Origin: Leisingera daeponensis DSM 23529
GTDB taxonomy: Bacteria > Pseudomonadota > Alphaproteobacteria > Rhodobacterales > Rhodobacteraceae
Direction: 5' to 3'
NCBI RefSeq assembly: GCF_000473145.1
Contig: NZ_KI421500.1
Span: 1,364,225 to 1,428,224 of the forward strand
Length of the DNA: 64,000 nt
Position 1 is the stretch's first letter; every line of letters begins with the position of its first letter. This document shows, piece by piece, positions 1 through 7,905 of the stretch. The notes beneath the pieces were generated by a model. It saw only the letters and a program-made list of their open reading frames with translations, was not told the origin of the DNA and searched no databases. The position numbers and the translations under genes are program-made.

Positions 1-1
1 C

Positions 2-379
2 CCTTTCCGCCACCTGGCTGCAGCTGCGGCCGCGGCTTTTGCAGCGCTGCCCGCCTGGGCGGCGGAACTGGTGATGGTCGAACAGCCGGGCTGCGAGTGG
101 TGCGCCCGCTGGAACGCGGAAATCGCCCCGATCTACCCGAAAACGGCTGAGGGCAGACACGCCCCCCTGCGCCGTGTGGACCTGCGCGCCCTGCCCGATG
201 ATCTGCAGGTCACCCGCCGGGTCATATTCACCCCTACCTTTCTGGTGGTCGAGGACGGAGAGGAACGCGCCCGGCTCGAAGGCTATCCGGGCGAAGATTT
301 TTTTTGGCCTTTGCTCGCGGATTTGCTAAGCGCCCATACGGGATTTGTTGATAATACGAACGCCACGGGCGGCAGCTGA
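2..379 (+). CDS. soxS: SoxS-like periplasmic thioredoxin, 5' end missing
   Basis: The gene runs in from the left edge; 125 codons are visible. The reading frame opens inside a hydrophobic Ala-rich stretch ending in an AWA-AE-type signal peptidase site, so the protein is exported. A redox motif CEWC (nt 92-103) and a later TPTF segment, carrying the usual cis-proline, mark a thioredoxin fold. Known family: SoxS thioredoxins of sox loci keep periplasmic Sox proteins reduced. It is followed after 60 bases by an ArsR regulator and then a YeeE/YedE transporter, the same trio seen in sox regions, which supports the name. It could also be a generic thioredoxin-fold protein; the missing N-terminus prevents a length check. 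Confidence 0.7.
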   Translation, partial: PFRHLAAAAAAAFAALPAWAAELVMVEQPGCEWCARWNAEIAPIYPKTAEGRHAPLRRVDLRALPDDLQVTRRVIFTPTFLVVEDGEERARLEGYPGEDFFWPLLADLLSAHTGFVDNTNATGGS

Positions 380-407
380 CCGCCCTGATGGGGCAAGAGA
401 GAGGAGT

Positions 408-425
408 GCGGCACTGCGGTGCCGC
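408..425 (+). promoter_or_regulatory. hairpin just upstream of the regulator gene
   Basis: GCGGCAC-TGCG-GTGCCGC forms a perfect 7-bp stem with a 4-base loop, ending three bases before the ribosome site AGGAGA (428-433). It could attenuate expression, act as an operator or be an mRNA processing hairpin. Function is inferred from position only. Confidence 0.35.
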
Positions 426-439
426 TCAGGAGACGGCAC

Positions 440-778
440 ATGGCATTACCACAGTTCACCGCTGACATGGACCCGGAGGAGATGGACCGGATGGTCGAAA
501 ACGCGACCAAGGCGTCCAATTTTCTGAAGGCGATCAGCCACGAAGGCCGGCTGATGATCCTCTGCCACCTGGTTTCCGGCGAGAAATCCGTGACCGAGCT
601 GGAGGACCTGCTGTCAGCCCGCCAGGCCGCCGTCTCGCAGCAGCTGTCGCGCCTGCGTCTGGAGGGGCTGGTTATCCCCCGCCGCGAGGGCAAGGCGATC
701 TATTACCGGCTGGCCGACGACAAGCCCCGCCGGATGCTGGAAGTGGTCTATGACCTGTTCTGCAAGGAAGAAGGCTGA
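440..778 (+). CDS. soxR: ArsR-family sulfur regulator of the BigR/SqrR persulfide-sensing type (SoxR-like)
   Basis: A 112-residue winged-helix repressor. I start it at ATG 440 because AGGAGA lies six bases upstream; an in-frame start at 419 has no such site. The core (SHEGRLMILCHL, then a Q-rich recognition helix AAVSQQLSRLR and the wing REGKAIYYRL) is that of small ArsR proteins. With this start, the only cysteines fall at positions 42 and 108, matching the pair that forms a polysulfide bridge in BigR/SqrR sensors (established for that family). It lacks arsenic or zinc-type CxC ligands. Between a SoxS-like thioredoxin and a YeeE/YedE transporter, it probably represses these genes until reactive sulfur accumulates (inference). 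Confidence 0.85.
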   Translation: MALPQFTADMDPEEMDRMVENATKASNFLKAISHEGRLMILCHLVSGEKSVTELEDLLSARQAAVSQQLSRLRLEGLVIPRREGKAIYYRLADDKPRRMLEVVYDLFCKEEG

Positions 779-798
779 GGCCCGATTGAAATCCCAAG

Positions 799-1857
799 AT
801 GTTTGAACTCCTGACAGAACACCAGCTGGCCGCCTTCATCGGGCTGCTGGGCGGTGTGGCTCTGGGGCTTGCCGCCCGGCTGGGGCGGTTCTGCACCTTG
901 GGTGCGATCGAAGACCTGCTTTACGGCGGCTCATCGCTGCGGATGCGGATGTGGGGCGTGGCTATCGGCGTGGCTGTCATCTCCAGCTTTGCGCTGATCG
1001 GTTTGGGCCTGGTGGATGCGGGCCAGTCGTTTTACCTGTCGATCCGCTGGATGCCCGCCGCCTCGATCCTCGGCGGGCTGATGTTCGGCTACGGCATGGC
1101 GCTCAGCGGCAACTGCGGCTACGGCGCCATTGCGCGGCTTGGCGGCGGCGACCTGCGCAGTTTCGTGATCGTGCTGGTAATGGGGGTATCCACCTATGTG
1201 GTACTGGCAGGCCCGCTTGCCCCGTTGCGCAATTTCTTCTTCGAACAGCAGGATGTGACCACGGAAATCCCGCCGGGCCTCGCCCATTACGCCGCCGCCT
1301 GGAGCGGGCTGCCGCTGGCCGCCATCGGCCTCACCGCGGGCCTGCTGATCCTGCTCGCCTCTCTCGCCAATGCTGAGCTGCGCCGCGACAGGCAGGCGCT
1401 GTTCTGGTCTGCTGTAGTTGGGCTGGCCGTGACCTCCGGCTGGGCCGGAACCACCTATGTCAACACCGCCGGGTTCGAGGCGCTGCCGGTAGTCTCCCAC
1501 TCCTTCTCGGCCCCTCTGGGCGAGACGATCCTGTGGACCATGACCGGTTCCTTGCGCCCCCTGTCGTTCGCCGTCGGCTCCATCGCCGGCGTCTGGACCG
1601 GTGCCTTCCTCGGCTCGCTGATCAAGGGCCATTTCCGCTGGGAAGCCTGCGAAGACCCGCGCGAGCTGCGCCGCCAGATCATCGGCGCCGCCATCATGGG
1701 CACCGGTGCCGTCATCGCCATGGGCTGCACGGTCGGCCAAGGGCTCAGCGCGTTTTCGCTGCTGGCGGTTTCAGCGCCGGTCACCATGCTGGCGATCTTT
1801 GCCGGCGCCGCCATTGGGCTGCGCCAGCTGATCGAGGGATTCCGCCCGGCGGAATAA
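799..1857 (+). CDS. soxT: YeeE/YedE-family sulfur-compound transporter (SoxT-like)
   Basis: A 352-residue inner-membrane protein with about nine or ten hydrophobic segments. Members of this family import thiosulfate or related sulfur species through a chain of conserved cysteines. Here they sit in the family contexts: C32 (GRFCTLGA), C106 (SGNCGYGA) and C310 (MGCTVGQG). A hydrophilic loop with RWEACEDPREL is near residue 280. The gene starts 20 bases after the regulator and is probably co-transcribed with it. Its length fits the fused, two-repeat form of the family. The substrate (thiosulfate, sulfite or another) cannot be read from sequence. Confidence 0.82.
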   Translation: MFELLTEHQLAAFIGLLGGVALGLAARLGRFCTLGAIEDLLYGGSSLRMRMWGVAIGVAVISSFALIGLGLVDAGQSFYLSIRWMPAASILGGLMFGYGMALSGNCGYGAIARLGGGDLRSFVIVLVMGVSTYVVLAGPLAPLRNFFFEQQDVTTEIPPGLAHYAAAWSGLPLAAIGLTAGLLILLASLANAELRRDRQALFWSAVVGLAVTSGWAGTTYVNTAGFEALPVVSHSFSAPLGETILWTMTGSLRPLSFAVGSIAGVWTGAFLGSLIKGHFRWEACEDPRELRRQIIGAAIMGTGAVIAMGCTVGQGLSAFSLLAVSAPVTMLAIFAGAAIGLRQLIEGFRPAE

Positions 1858-1861
1858 TCCG

Positions 1862-1879
1862 CTGTCCCTGCGGGGACAG
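1862..1879 (+). terminator. hairpin after the YeeE/YedE gene
   Basis: CTGTCCC-TGCG-GGGACAG is a perfect 7-bp stem starting five bases after the stop codon. No T-tract follows, so it may be a weak or factor-assisted terminator, or a 3' stabiliser. Confidence 0.5.
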
Positions 1880-1937
1880 GCTGCGCAATCCGGACCATCC
1901 GCGCACGCCTGAAGTCTTGGTAAATTTTCGTTAACGA

Positions 1938-1954
1938 TTACACTGACGTTACAC
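1938..1954 (+). promoter_or_regulatory. candidate PhoB box (11-bp-period direct repeat) upstream of phoX
   Basis: TTACAC occurs twice with 11-bp spacing (1938-1943, 1949-1954), 75 bases before the phoX start. PhoB boxes are direct 7-mers repeated with an 11-bp period and phoX genes are typical Pho-regulon members. The half-sites match the classical CTGTCAT only partly (about 3 of 7), so this is a candidate only. Confidence 0.3.
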
Positions 1955-2028
1955 GCCGTTCTTAAAACGCCCGGGGGGAACCGCCCCGCATCGCCGACCT
2001 GACGCGTCCACACACTCCGGAGACCGCC

Positions 2029-4062
2029 GTGAACCGCAAGCAGATCATCAAAGACCCGCAAAATGGCAACAAGGCCGAGGCGTTTGAGGCATTTGACGAC
2101 ATCCCGGCCAACCCGGACCCCAGCCGCACCATCGGCGATGTGATCGCTGCCCGCTATGGCCGCCGCGCGCTGCTGAAGGGGATGCTGGGCACCTCCGCCG
2201 CCACCGCCCTGTTCGGCGCCTCCGCGCTGGCCGCAGCGCGCCAGGCCAGCGCCGCAACATCCACAGCGCCAAGCCGCTATGCCTTTGACGAGCTGGCCTC
2301 GGGCATCGACGAAACCCACCATGTCGCCCGGGGCTATGACGCCGATGTTCTGCTGCGCTGGGGCGACCCGATTTTCGCGGACGCCCCCGGCTTCGACGTT
2401 ATGAACCAAAGCGCCGAGGCCCAATTGCAGCAGTTCGGCTACAACAACGACTATGTCGGCTTTCTGCCGCTGAACGCCGAGGGCACCCGCGGCCTCCTGT
2501 GCGTGAATCACGAGTACACCAACGAGGAGGTGATGTTCCCGAACCTTGGCCGTCAGGACAAGGCAGAGTTTGCCGGCATGACCCGGGAACTGGCGGAGAT
2601 CGAGATGGCGGCGCATGGCGGCTCAGTTGTCGAGGTCGCCCGCGGCCCGGATGGAAAGTGGGCCGTAGTGCGCAGCGGCGCGCAGAACCGCCGGATCTCG
2701 CCGCTGACCACCGCGATGGCCATTGACGGCCCCGCCGCAGGCCACCCGCGGATGCAGACCAGCGCTGACCCCGGCGGACGTGAGGTTATCGGCACCCTAA
2801 ACAACTGCGCCGGCGGCATGACCCCCTGGGGCACCTGGCTGATGGCGGAGGAGAACTTTCACGGCTACTTCTGGACGGACAGGCTGGACTTCGATGGCGA
2901 ACCGGACCTCTCCGGCCAGCCGGAGGCGGCGCAGATGGCGCGCTACGGCGTGCCCGGCATGTGGTACGCCTGGGGCAAGTACCACACCCGCTTCAATATC
3001 GACAAAGAACCCAACGAAGCCAACCGCTTCGGCTGGGTTGTTGAGGTCGATCCGATGGATCCTCTGTCCAAACCGGTGAAGCACACCGCCCTGGGCCGTT
3101 TCGCCCATGAAGGCGCGGAGACCACCCTGTCCAAGGACGGCCGCCTGGTCATCTACATGGGGGACGATGCGCGGTTCGAGTATCTCTATAAATACGTCTC
3201 ACGCGGCGCGGTGGCTGAGGACCGCGCGGCCAACGCGCAACTGCTGAGCGATGGCACCCTCTACGCGGCCCGGTTCGAGGCGGACGGCACCGTCCACTGG
3301 CTGCCGCTGTTGCATGGCCAGGGTCCGCTGACGGCGGAGAACGGCTTTGCCAGCCAGGCGGATGTGCTGATTGATGCGCGGCTGGCGGCGGATGCGCTGG
3401 GGGCCACCCCGATGGACCGGCCCGAGGATGCCACACCCCGCGGCGACGGCACCGCCTATTTGATGCTGACCAACAACTCCAGACGCAAGGCCGGCCAGAC
3501 CGATGCCGCCAACCCGCGCCCGGAGTCGCGGTTCGGCCATATCATCGAAATCAAGGAGGACGGCGGCGACCATGCGGCGGCACGCGGGCAGTGGTCGATC
3601 CTTGTGAAATGCGGCGACCCGGCGATTGCCGAAGTCGGCGCAGAATGGCACCCGGACACCTCGCAGCACGGCTGGTTCGGCTCCCCCGACAACAGCGCGA
3701 TGGATGCAGACGGGCGGCTGTGGGTTGCCACCGACCAGGGCAGCAACTGGGGCCGGACCGGCAAATCGGACGGGCTTTACGGTGTGGAAACCGGCGGCGC
3801 CTTGCGCGGCCATTCCAAGCTGTTCTTCCGCTGCCCCGCGGGGGCTGAGCTGTGCGGGCCCTATTTCACCCCGGACGGCGAGACGCTGTTCCTGGCCGTT
3901 CAGCATCCTGGCACCGACGGCACCAAAGACCTGAAAGGCTTCGGGCGCGCCTCGACGTTTGAGGACCCGGCCACCCGCTGGCCGGATTTCGACCCGCAAA
4001 TGCCGCCGCGCCCCTCGGTTGTGGTGGTCACCAGACAGGGCGGCGGCAAGATCGCCAGCTGA
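2029..4062 (+). CDS. phoX: PhoX-family (DUF839) alkaline phosphatase, Tat-exported
   Basis: A 677-residue protein with a GTG start. It has a twin-arginine region (GRRALLKG, residues 44-51), a hydrophobic stretch and an Ala-rich cleavage area near residue 75. The body has PhoX/DUF839 signatures: NHEYTNEE, the segment around CAGGMTPWGTWLMAEENFHGY, KYHTRFN, GRFAHEGAET, a WVATDQG strand and a C-terminal FLAVQHPG. PhoX enzymes are monomeric Ca/Fe-dependent phosphomonoesterases that release phosphate from organic esters and are common in marine bacteria. The long N-terminal part ahead of the RR motif (about 43 residues) is typical. It stands alone with its own terminator. Phosphate control is expected from the family; a weak candidate box lies upstream. 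Confidence 0.88.
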   Translation: MNRKQIIKDPQNGNKAEAFEAFDDIPANPDPSRTIGDVIAARYGRRALLKGMLGTSAATALFGASALAAARQASAATSTAPSRYAFDELASGIDETHHVARGYDADVLLRWGDPIFADAPGFDVMNQSAEAQLQQFGYNNDYVGFLPLNAEGTRGLLCVNHEYTNEEVMFPNLGRQDKAEFAGMTRELAEIEMAAHGGSVVEVARGPDGKWAVVRSGAQNRRISPLTTAMAIDGPAAGHPRMQTSADPGGREVIGTLNNCAGGMTPWGTWLMAEENFHGYFWTDRLDFDGEPDLSGQPEAAQMARYGVPGMWYAWGKYHTRFNIDKEPNEANRFGWVVEVDPMDPLSKPVKHTALGRFAHEGAETTLSKDGRLVIYMGDDARFEYLYKYVSRGAVAEDRAANAQLLSDGTLYAARFEADGTVHWLPLLHGQGPLTAENGFASQADVLIDARLAADALGATPMDRPEDATPRGDGTAYLMLTNNSRRKAGQTDAANPRPESRFGHIIEIKEDGGDHAAARGQWSILVKCGDPAIAEVGAEWHPDTSQHGWFGSPDNSAMDADGRLWVATDQGSNWGRTGKSDGLYGVETGGALRGHSKLFFRCPAGAELCGPYFTPDGETLFLAVQHPGTDGTKDLKGFGRASTFEDPATRWPDFDPQMPPRPSVVVVTRQGGGKIAS

Positions 4063-4086
4063 CCCGAAATCCGCTGTTGTCAGGCG

Positions 4087-4112
4087 GAGCGCGCCCCATC
4101 CGGGGCGCGCTC
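4087..4112 (+). terminator. strong GC-rich hairpin after phoX
   Basis: GAGCGCGCCCC-ATCC-GGGGCGCGCTC, a perfect 11-bp stem with a 4-base loop, starts 24 bases after the phoX stop. The T-tract is poor (CAGGTTG follows), as is common for GC-rich genomes. Confidence 0.65.
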
Positions 4113-4216
4113 AGGTTGCAGCCCAGCCGGGCCGGCTGCCGCCGGATGCACGCGATTGTGAAACCGCAAGCGTCCGCCCTGCCCTACAACCGGGAGAAAC
4201 CCTGCGGAGACCTGCC

Positions 4217-4687
4217 ATGCCCATCAAACGCCTGACGGCCGCCCTGATCCTTGCCGCCTCTGCCGCCTCAGCTGGCAGCATCGCGCCGCGTGACGGCTGG
4301 GCGGTGCATGAAACCTCGAAGCCCTATGCGCAGCTGATCGAAGACGTCAAAGCCGCCGCCAAGGCCGAAGGGCTTGGGGTTGTCACCCAGGCAGGCCCTA
4401 CCGAGGCAGCAGCCGCCCGCGGCATCACCATTCCCGGCAACCGGGTCATTGGCCTCTTCAACAATGACTTCGCGGTGAAGATCCTCGCGCTCTCCACCGC
4501 CGCGATGATCGAGGCGCCGGTGCGCATGTATGTGACCGAGGAGGCAGACGGCAGCGCCACCCTCTCTTACAAGCGGCCCACCCACGTCTTCGCGCCCTAT
4601 GCCGGGGAAGGCGGCGCGGGGCTGGCGGCCCTTGCAGGCCAGCTCGACCGCCGCTTTGCGCTGATTGCGGAACGGGCGCAGAAATAG
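4217..4687 (+). CDS. secreted DUF302 protein
   Basis: A 156-residue protein starting at ATG 4217. Residues 1-19 form a Sec signal peptide with an ASAASAGS cleavage area. The rest is one DUF302 domain: a predicted helix (AQLIEDVKAAAKAEGLGVV), then GNRVIGLFNND, a helix with ALSTAAMIEAPVRMYV and a closing strand LSYKRPTHVFAPYAG. The molecular function of DUF302 is unknown; members occur alone or in sulfur/redox settings. It lies between two terminator-like regions, so it is probably a single-gene unit. Confidence 0.75.
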   Translation: MPIKRLTAALILAASAASAGSIAPRDGWAVHETSKPYAQLIEDVKAAAKAEGLGVVTQAGPTEAAAARGITIPGNRVIGLFNNDFAVKILALSTAAMIEAPVRMYVTEEADGSATLSYKRPTHVFAPYAGEGGAGLAALAGQLDRRFALIAERAQK

Positions 4688-4844
4688 CCCCTGGAATACC
4701 CTCTGGCGTCTTTCCGGCTCCAGTTGCCCCTTGCGCGATTTGTGCCGGATTCCGCCGCAGTATTTCTCACACTGGCGTGAACGGGCTTGCGCACGGGCGC
4801 AGCCTCGGCAATCTGGCGGTAATTCAACGGATTGGACGGACAAG

Positions 4845-6458
4845 ATGACAGAGACCCTGCGCGCAGCCGATGTTCTGGCCCGGCGGCTTTTCGAGGCAGG
4901 CTGCCGCCACGCGTTCGGGATGCCCGGCGGCGAGGTGCTGACGCTGGTCGATGCGCTGACCAGGGCAGGCATCGCCTTTCATCTGGCCAAGCATGAAAAC
5001 TGCGCTGGTTTCATGGGCGAAGGCGTGCATCACGCGGATGGCGCGCCGGTCATTCTCGTGGCCACCCTCGGCCCCGGCGCGCTGAACGGCGTCAATGTGG
5101 TGGCCAACGCCCATCAGGACCGGGTGCCGATGCTGGTGCTCACCGGCTGCGTCGACGCGTCAGAGGAGCAAAGCTACACCCATCAGGTGCTCGACCACCG
5201 CGCGGTCTTCGCCCCGATCACCAAGGCCACCTTCCGGCTGGATGCCGAAGCGGCGGACCTGATCGCCGACAAGGCGATCGCCATCGCAACGGACCCCCGC
5301 AACGGGCCGGTGCATATTGACGTTCCGATCTCGGTGGCAGACGCGCCGGCCAGGGACCGCGGCATCCGCCGCGCGCCTGCAAGCGCCAGCGCGCCAAGCG
5401 GCGAGGCACTGGCGCGGGCGCGGTCCTGGCTGGCGGCCGCAAGCCGGCCGGTGGCGGTGATCGGCCTCGATGCGCTGCAGGAAAACGCAGGCCCCGCCCT
5501 CCGCGCCTTCCTCGAAAAGCATCAGATCCCTTTCATCACCAGCTACAAGGCCAAGGGCATCCTCCCCGAGAACCACCCGCTCTGCCTCGGCGGCGCAGGC
5601 CTGTCTCCGCTGGCCGACAAGCACCTGCTGCCCTTGGTGCGGGAGGCCGATCTGGTGCTCTCCATCGGCTATGACCCGATTGAGATGCGGCCCGGCTGGC
5701 GCAATGTCTGGGATGTGAACACCCAGTCCGTGATCGACATCGCGCCGGAGGCCAACACCCACTACATGCATCAGGCGGGCCTGAACTTCGTGACTGCGAT
5801 TGCCCCCGCGCTTGCGGCGCTGTCGGAAGGCACCGAACCGCGCGGCACATGGCCCACTGGCCGCCCCGCCGCGGTCAAGGCTGCACTGGCGGATGCCTTC
5901 CCGCAGGATGAGGACTGGGGGCCGGCGGGCATCATCGCCGAATGCCGCGACACCCTGCCAGCGGACACCCTTGCCACCGCCGACAGCGGCGCCCACCGCA
6001 TTCTGTTCAGCCAGATGTGGGAGTGTTCCGAGCCGCGCGGCCTGATCCAGTCTTCCGGACTCTGCACCATGGGCTGCGCGGTGCCGATGGCGATCGGGCG
6101 CAAGCTGGCGCAGCCGGAGCGTCCGGTGGTCAGCTTTTCGGGCGATGCCGGTTTCCTGATGGTAGCGGGCGAACTCTCCACCGCGGCAGAGCTGAAGGTT
6201 GCGCCAATCTTCGTGGTCTTTGCCGACGCCAGCCTGGCGCTGATCGAGCTGAAACAGCGGCAGCGCCAGCTTGCCAGCGGCGGTGTGGATTTTGGCGCGC
6301 ATGACTTCGCCGCGATGGGCCGGGCGTTTGGCGGCAACGGTGTCACGGTCACCAGCCGCAGCGAACTGCGTGCCGCCCTGCAGGACGCGCTGGCAGCAGA
6401 CACTTTCACCGTCATCTCGGCTGTGATCGACCGCGGAGGCTATGATGGCCGCATCTGA
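4845..6458 (+). CDS. thiamine-diphosphate enzyme of the acetolactate-synthase/decarboxylase superfamily
   Basis: A 537-residue protein with the three-domain ThDP layout. The N-terminal PYR domain carries the conserved Glu (E51 in AKHENCAGF), the central domain follows from about residue 185, and the C-terminal PP domain starts near residue 365. The cofactor motif is altered: GDAGF at 433-437 instead of GDGxF, and FADASLALIELKQ where most enzymes have NN. Thus it is not an ordinary IlvB, and it lacks the ADP-binding features I expect of oxalyl-CoA decarboxylase. Its last 17 bases overlap a CaiB-type CoA-transferase, so the two probably act in one pathway, perhaps on an oxo- or hydroxyacyl-CoA. 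The substrate is unknown. Confidence 0.72.
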   Translation: MTETLRAADVLARRLFEAGCRHAFGMPGGEVLTLVDALTRAGIAFHLAKHENCAGFMGEGVHHADGAPVILVATLGPGALNGVNVVANAHQDRVPMLVLTGCVDASEEQSYTHQVLDHRAVFAPITKATFRLDAEAADLIADKAIAIATDPRNGPVHIDVPISVADAPARDRGIRRAPASASAPSGEALARARSWLAAASRPVAVIGLDALQENAGPALRAFLEKHQIPFITSYKAKGILPENHPLCLGGAGLSPLADKHLLPLVREADLVLSIGYDPIEMRPGWRNVWDVNTQSVIDIAPEANTHYMHQAGLNFVTAIAPALAALSEGTEPRGTWPTGRPAAVKAALADAFPQDEDWGPAGIIAECRDTLPADTLATADSGAHRILFSQMWECSEPRGLIQSSGLCTMGCAVPMAIGRKLAQPERPVVSFSGDAGFLMVAGELSTAAELKVAPIFVVFADASLALIELKQRQRQLASGGVDFGAHDFAAMGRAFGGNGVTVTSRSELRAALQDALAADTFTVISAVIDRGGYDGRI

Positions 6459-7644
6459 CATGCTCCCCCATGGCGCGCTGAAGGGCGTCAAGGTCCTCGA
6501 CCTGTCCCGCATCCTGGCAGGCCCCACCTGCACCCAGCTTCTGGGCGACCTCGGTGCGACGGTGATCAAGGTGGAAAACCCCAAGACCGGCGGCGACGAC
6601 ACCCGGCAATGGGGGCCGCCCTATGTGATGGATGCGGACGGGCAGCAATCGGACCTTTCAGCCTATTTCATGGCCGCCAACCGCAACAAGCGCTCGGTCG
6701 CCATCGACATCGCGACAGAGGACGGCCAGCAGGCCATCCGCCGCCTGGCGGCTGAGGCCGACATCCTGATCGAGAATTTCAAACCTGGCGGGCTGGCCAA
6801 ATACGGGCTGGATTACGCCAGCCTCAAGGACGAATTCCCCAGCCTGATCTATTGCTCCATTTCCGGCTACGGCCAAACCGGCCCCAACAGCCACAAACCC
6901 GGCTATGACATCATGGCGCAAGGCTTCGGCGGCATCATGTCGCTGACCGGCGAACCGGAGGGCCAGCCGATGAAGGCCGGCGTCGGCATCGCCGATGTGA
7001 TGTGCGGCATGTATGCCTGCATCGGCATCCTCAGCGCCCTGCACCACCGCGAGAAAACCGGCGAAGGCCAGCAGATCGACCTGGCCCTTGTGGATGCCCA
7101 GATCGCCTGGCTGATCAACGAGGGCGTCGCCTATCTGAACACCGGCCAGAACCCCAAGCGCCGCGGCAATGAGCACCCCAGCATCATGCCCTACGGCGTC
7201 TATGAAACCGCGGACGGCCATGTGATCCTGGCGGTGGGCAACGACAGCCAGTTCCGCCGCTTCATGGAATTCCTCAAGCTCGAAGGGCTGGCCGAGGACG
7301 CCCGCTTTGCCACCAACCCGGCCCGGCTCCACAACCGCGACGCCCTGAACGCGATCCTGATCCCCGCAGTGCAGCGCTTTACCACCGATACGGTGCTGGC
7401 AGCGATGGAGGATCGCAAGGTGCCGGCTGGCCCGGTGCAGACCCTGGACACCCTGTTCGCCACCAGCCAGGTCGCGGCCCGCGGCATGGCGATTGGCATG
7501 GATACGGCGGCCGGTCCGGTCAAGCTGCTGGGCAACCCGCTGAAATTCTCCCGCACGCCGGTCACATACCGGCACGCGCCGCCTGCCTGCGGCGAAGGCA
7601 CCGGGGAGATTCTGAGCGCCGAACACCCGTTTAAGCCGTCCTGA
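6442..7644 (+). CDS. class III CoA-transferase (CaiB/BaiF family)
   Basis: A 400-residue enzyme with the family N-terminus (GVKVLDLSRILAGPTCTQLLGDLGA), VIKVENP, NRNKRSVAIDI, the segment ADILIENFKPG and the YCSISGYGQTGP motif. The likely catalytic aspartate is D185 in IADVMCGMYA, which becomes a glutamyl/aspartyl-CoA anhydride in this family. A GGAGG site at 6435-6439 lies two bases before ATG 6442 and five before ATG 6445; either may be used. The start lies inside the ThDP-enzyme gene, giving tight translational coupling. Such enzymes move CoA between carboxylic acids (formyl, succinyl, carnitine, mesaconyl and others); the partner here is not identifiable. Confidence 0.85.
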   Translation: MMAASDMLPHGALKGVKVLDLSRILAGPTCTQLLGDLGATVIKVENPKTGGDDTRQWGPPYVMDADGQQSDLSAYFMAANRNKRSVAIDIATEDGQQAIRRLAAEADILIENFKPGGLAKYGLDYASLKDEFPSLIYCSISGYGQTGPNSHKPGYDIMAQGFGGIMSLTGEPEGQPMKAGVGIADVMCGMYACIGILSALHHREKTGEGQQIDLALVDAQIAWLINEGVAYLNTGQNPKRRGNEHPSIMPYGVYETADGHVILAVGNDSQFRRFMEFLKLEGLAEDARFATNPARLHNRDALNAILIPAVQRFTTDTVLAAMEDRKVPAGPVQTLDTLFATSQVAARGMAIGMDTAAGPVKLLGNPLKFSRTPVTYRHAPPACGEGTGEILSAEHPFKPS

Positions 7645-7695
7645 GCCCGCAAGGACGCGGCGGCTTTCCGCCATGTGTTACAGTTTCCGGCAATT

Positions 7696-7714
7696 CACCG
7701 CTAAATCAGCGGTG
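7696..7714 (+). terminator. hairpin after the CoA-transferase gene
   Basis: CACCGCT-AAATC-AGCGGTG (7-bp stem) followed by CTTTC, 51 bases after the stop codon. The fair position and weak T-run suggest an intrinsic or assisted terminator. Confidence 0.45.
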
Positions 7715-7748
7715 CTTTCAGCCTGGCTTACTCCGCCATCTTGCCAAA

Positions 7749-7762
7749 ATTTCCCGGGAAAT
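7749..7762. promoter_or_regulatory. perfect 14-bp palindrome upstream of the TPR-opg operon
   Basis: ATTTCCCGGGAAAT is a perfect palindrome 144 bases before the start of the TPR gene. It is AT-flanked and lies in the only non-coding stretch preceding the four-gene run, so it is a plausible operator. No regulator is adjacent. Confidence 0.3.
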
Positions 7763-7905
7763 CCTACACATCCGCCATAGTTTCAATCCAGGCGCACACA
7801 GGCCATCACCAAACCGCGAGCAGGGTTCGCCCGGAACATTCCGATGATCTACTCTTCAGCAGGACACGGAAACCGCGCTCGTATCAGAACAAAGATTGGA
7901 CTCTC

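Noticed and set aside
7741..7905. N-terminal extension of the TPR protein
   Set aside because: In-frame but non-ATG start, atypical sequence and overlap with the palindrome; ATG 7906 fits the family better.
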